From Methylotenera sp. (GTDB lineage Bacteria; Pseudomonadota; Gammaproteobacteria; Burkholderiales; Methylophilaceae): a stretch of 64,000 bases of DNA. Shown piece after piece: positions 62,738 through 64,000 of the stretch. Position numbers and translations under genes: made by a program. Under the pieces are notes generated by a model. That model was not told the DNA's origin. It made no database searches and was given only the letters and a program-made list of their open reading frames with translations. The stretch lies in contig JACMNB010000059.1 in the NCBI GenBank assembly GCA_014378845.1, forward strand, positions 46,047 through 110,046, read 5' to 3'. Position 1 is the first letter of the stretch, and each line of letters starts with the position of its first letter.

Positions 62738-63874
62738 ATGACCAGCTTCGCCATAACACTCGCCCCTTACGCCGCCAACCCCGATACCTCATTTGGCCGA
62801 AGCCATCAAGAGCCTGAATCGCCAACCCGCAACGCATTTCAGCGCGATCGCGATCGCATTATTCACTCTACCGCCTTTCGCCGCCTAGAATACAAAACGC
62901 AAGTGTTTGTGAATCACGAAGGTGATTTATTCCGCACACGTTTAACGCACAGTTTAGAGGTCGCACAACTAGCGCGTGGCATCGCGCGTACGCTTAACCT
63001 GCATGAGGATTTAACCGAAGCCATTGCGCTGGCGCACGATTTAGGCCACACGCCGTTTGGCCATGCCGGCCAAGATGCGCTAAACGCCTGCATGAAAGAT
63101 TACGGCGGCTTTGAGCACAATTTGCAATCGCTGCGCGTGGTCGATAAGCTAGAGCAACGCTATGCCGAATTTGATGGCCTAAATTGCACTTTTGAGCTGC
63201 GCGAAGGTATTTTAAAGCATTGTTCTGTCAAAAATGCCAAGCAACTGGGCGATGTAGGCCTGCGTTTTATTAACAAAACTAACCCCAGTTTAGAAGCGCA
63301 AATCACCAACTTTGCCGATGAGATTGCCTATAACAATCACGATATTGACGACGGCCTGCGCTCTGGCTTAATTACGATTGAGCAGCTGCAAAGTGTGGAT
63401 TTATTTGCCTCGCAGCTAGATTTAGTTAAAACTAAATATCCAAAATTGGAGCAGAAAAGGCTGATTCACGAAACGATTAGGCGCATGATTAATGTGCTGG
63501 TGGTTGATTTATGCACGCAAACCAGTAAAAATATCGATCAATTGAAACCAAATAATATCAACGATATTCGCGAGGCGCCTTATTTAGCGGGTTTTAGCAC
63601 TGATATGGCCACAAAAAACTTAAACTTAAAACAATTTTTACGAAAAAATTTGTACCAACACTACAAAGTCAACCGCATGAGCGCAAAGGCCGAGCGCATT
63701 ATTCGCGAACTATTTACCGTATTTTTTGCTGATGTTGGCCTAATGCCGTATGAATTTCAAGCAGCAGCCAAAGCCGATAAAGCCCGCGCTGTAGCCGATT
63801 ACATTGCTGGCATGACGGATAGATTTGCCATTCGCGAGCATAAACGCCTGTTTGCGGTAGAGGAATATTTCTAG
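62738..63874 (+). CDS. dgt: Deoxyguanosinetriphosphate triphosphohydrolase-like protein
   Basis: FRRLEYKTQVFVNHEGDLFRTRLTHSLEVAQLARGIAR; ALAHDLGHTPFGHAGQDAL (HD motif). Confidence 0.95.
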   Translation: MTSFAITLAPYAANPDTSFGRSHQEPESPTRNAFQRDRDRIIHSTAFRRLEYKTQVFVNHEGDLFRTRLTHSLEVAQLARGIARTLNLHEDLTEAIALAHDLGHTPFGHAGQDALNACMKDYGGFEHNLQSLRVVDKLEQRYAEFDGLNCTFELREGILKHCSVKNAKQLGDVGLRFINKTNPSLEAQITNFADEIAYNNHDIDDGLRSGLITIEQLQSVDLFASQLDLVKTKYPKLEQKRLIHETIRRMINVLVVDLCTQTSKNIDQLKPNNINDIREAPYLAGFSTDMATKNLNLKQFLRKNLYQHYKVNRMSAKAERIIRELFTVFFADVGLMPYEFQAAAKADKARAVADYIAGMTDRFAIREHKRLFAVEEYF

Positions 63875-63880
63875 TATATA

Positions 63881-63961
63881 TGTAGCAGCGGCTTGTAGCC
63901 TCGAACAGCGGCGCAGCAAATTCAACCAATGCCATTCGGGGCTACAAGCCCCTCCTACACA
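63881..63961. repeat. REP-like palindrome, family D
   Basis: TGTAGCAGCGGCTTGTAGCCTCGAA ... TTCGGGGCTACAAGCCCCTCCTACAC. Confidence 0.88.
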
Positions 63962-64000
63962 ATCTGCCACAATGAATGGATATTGAGGTTTGTAAAGCGA

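Overview
This is a chromosomal window from a betaproteobacterium. Gene content and moderately AT-rich composition look Methylophilaceae-like (Methylotenera/Methylophilus type), but that assignment is inference. Most of it is core genome: purU (partial), lysA/lptM, a type IV pilin and minor pilin cluster (fimT-pilV-pilW-pilX-pilY1), apbE/NusG-II/Gx transporter, gshA-gshB, lipA-lipB-ybeD-dacC-rlpA-rodA-mrdA-mreDCB, gatCAB, pyrE, xth, metX-metW, hemA-prfA-prmC, rpe-gph, trpE-trpG-trpD-(ykgJ-DUF3465)-trpC, hemB, mrcA, pilMNOPQ, aroK-aroB and dgt. The main accessory points are: (1) a bufferin-type RiPP operon at 32.2-34.3 kb, with a Cys-rich BufA2-like precursor, a DUF692/MNIO maturase and a DUF2063 partner; the precursor carries a lipobox-like LTGC and a terminator-like hairpin lies between precursor and maturase; (2) at least five families of short palindromic REP/MITE-like repeats scattered between genes, two of which sit in frame inside prmC and add a roughly 75-residue linker; (3) a small GIY-YIG nuclease gene bracketed by direct copies of a REP arm; (4) an interrupted HEPN-like ORF remnant downstream of hemB; (5) a short Trp-containing candidate leader peptide upstream of trpE; (6) short tandem repeats placed exactly at gene ends or starts. 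No tRNA, rRNA, CRISPR array, prophage or IS transposase was recognised.
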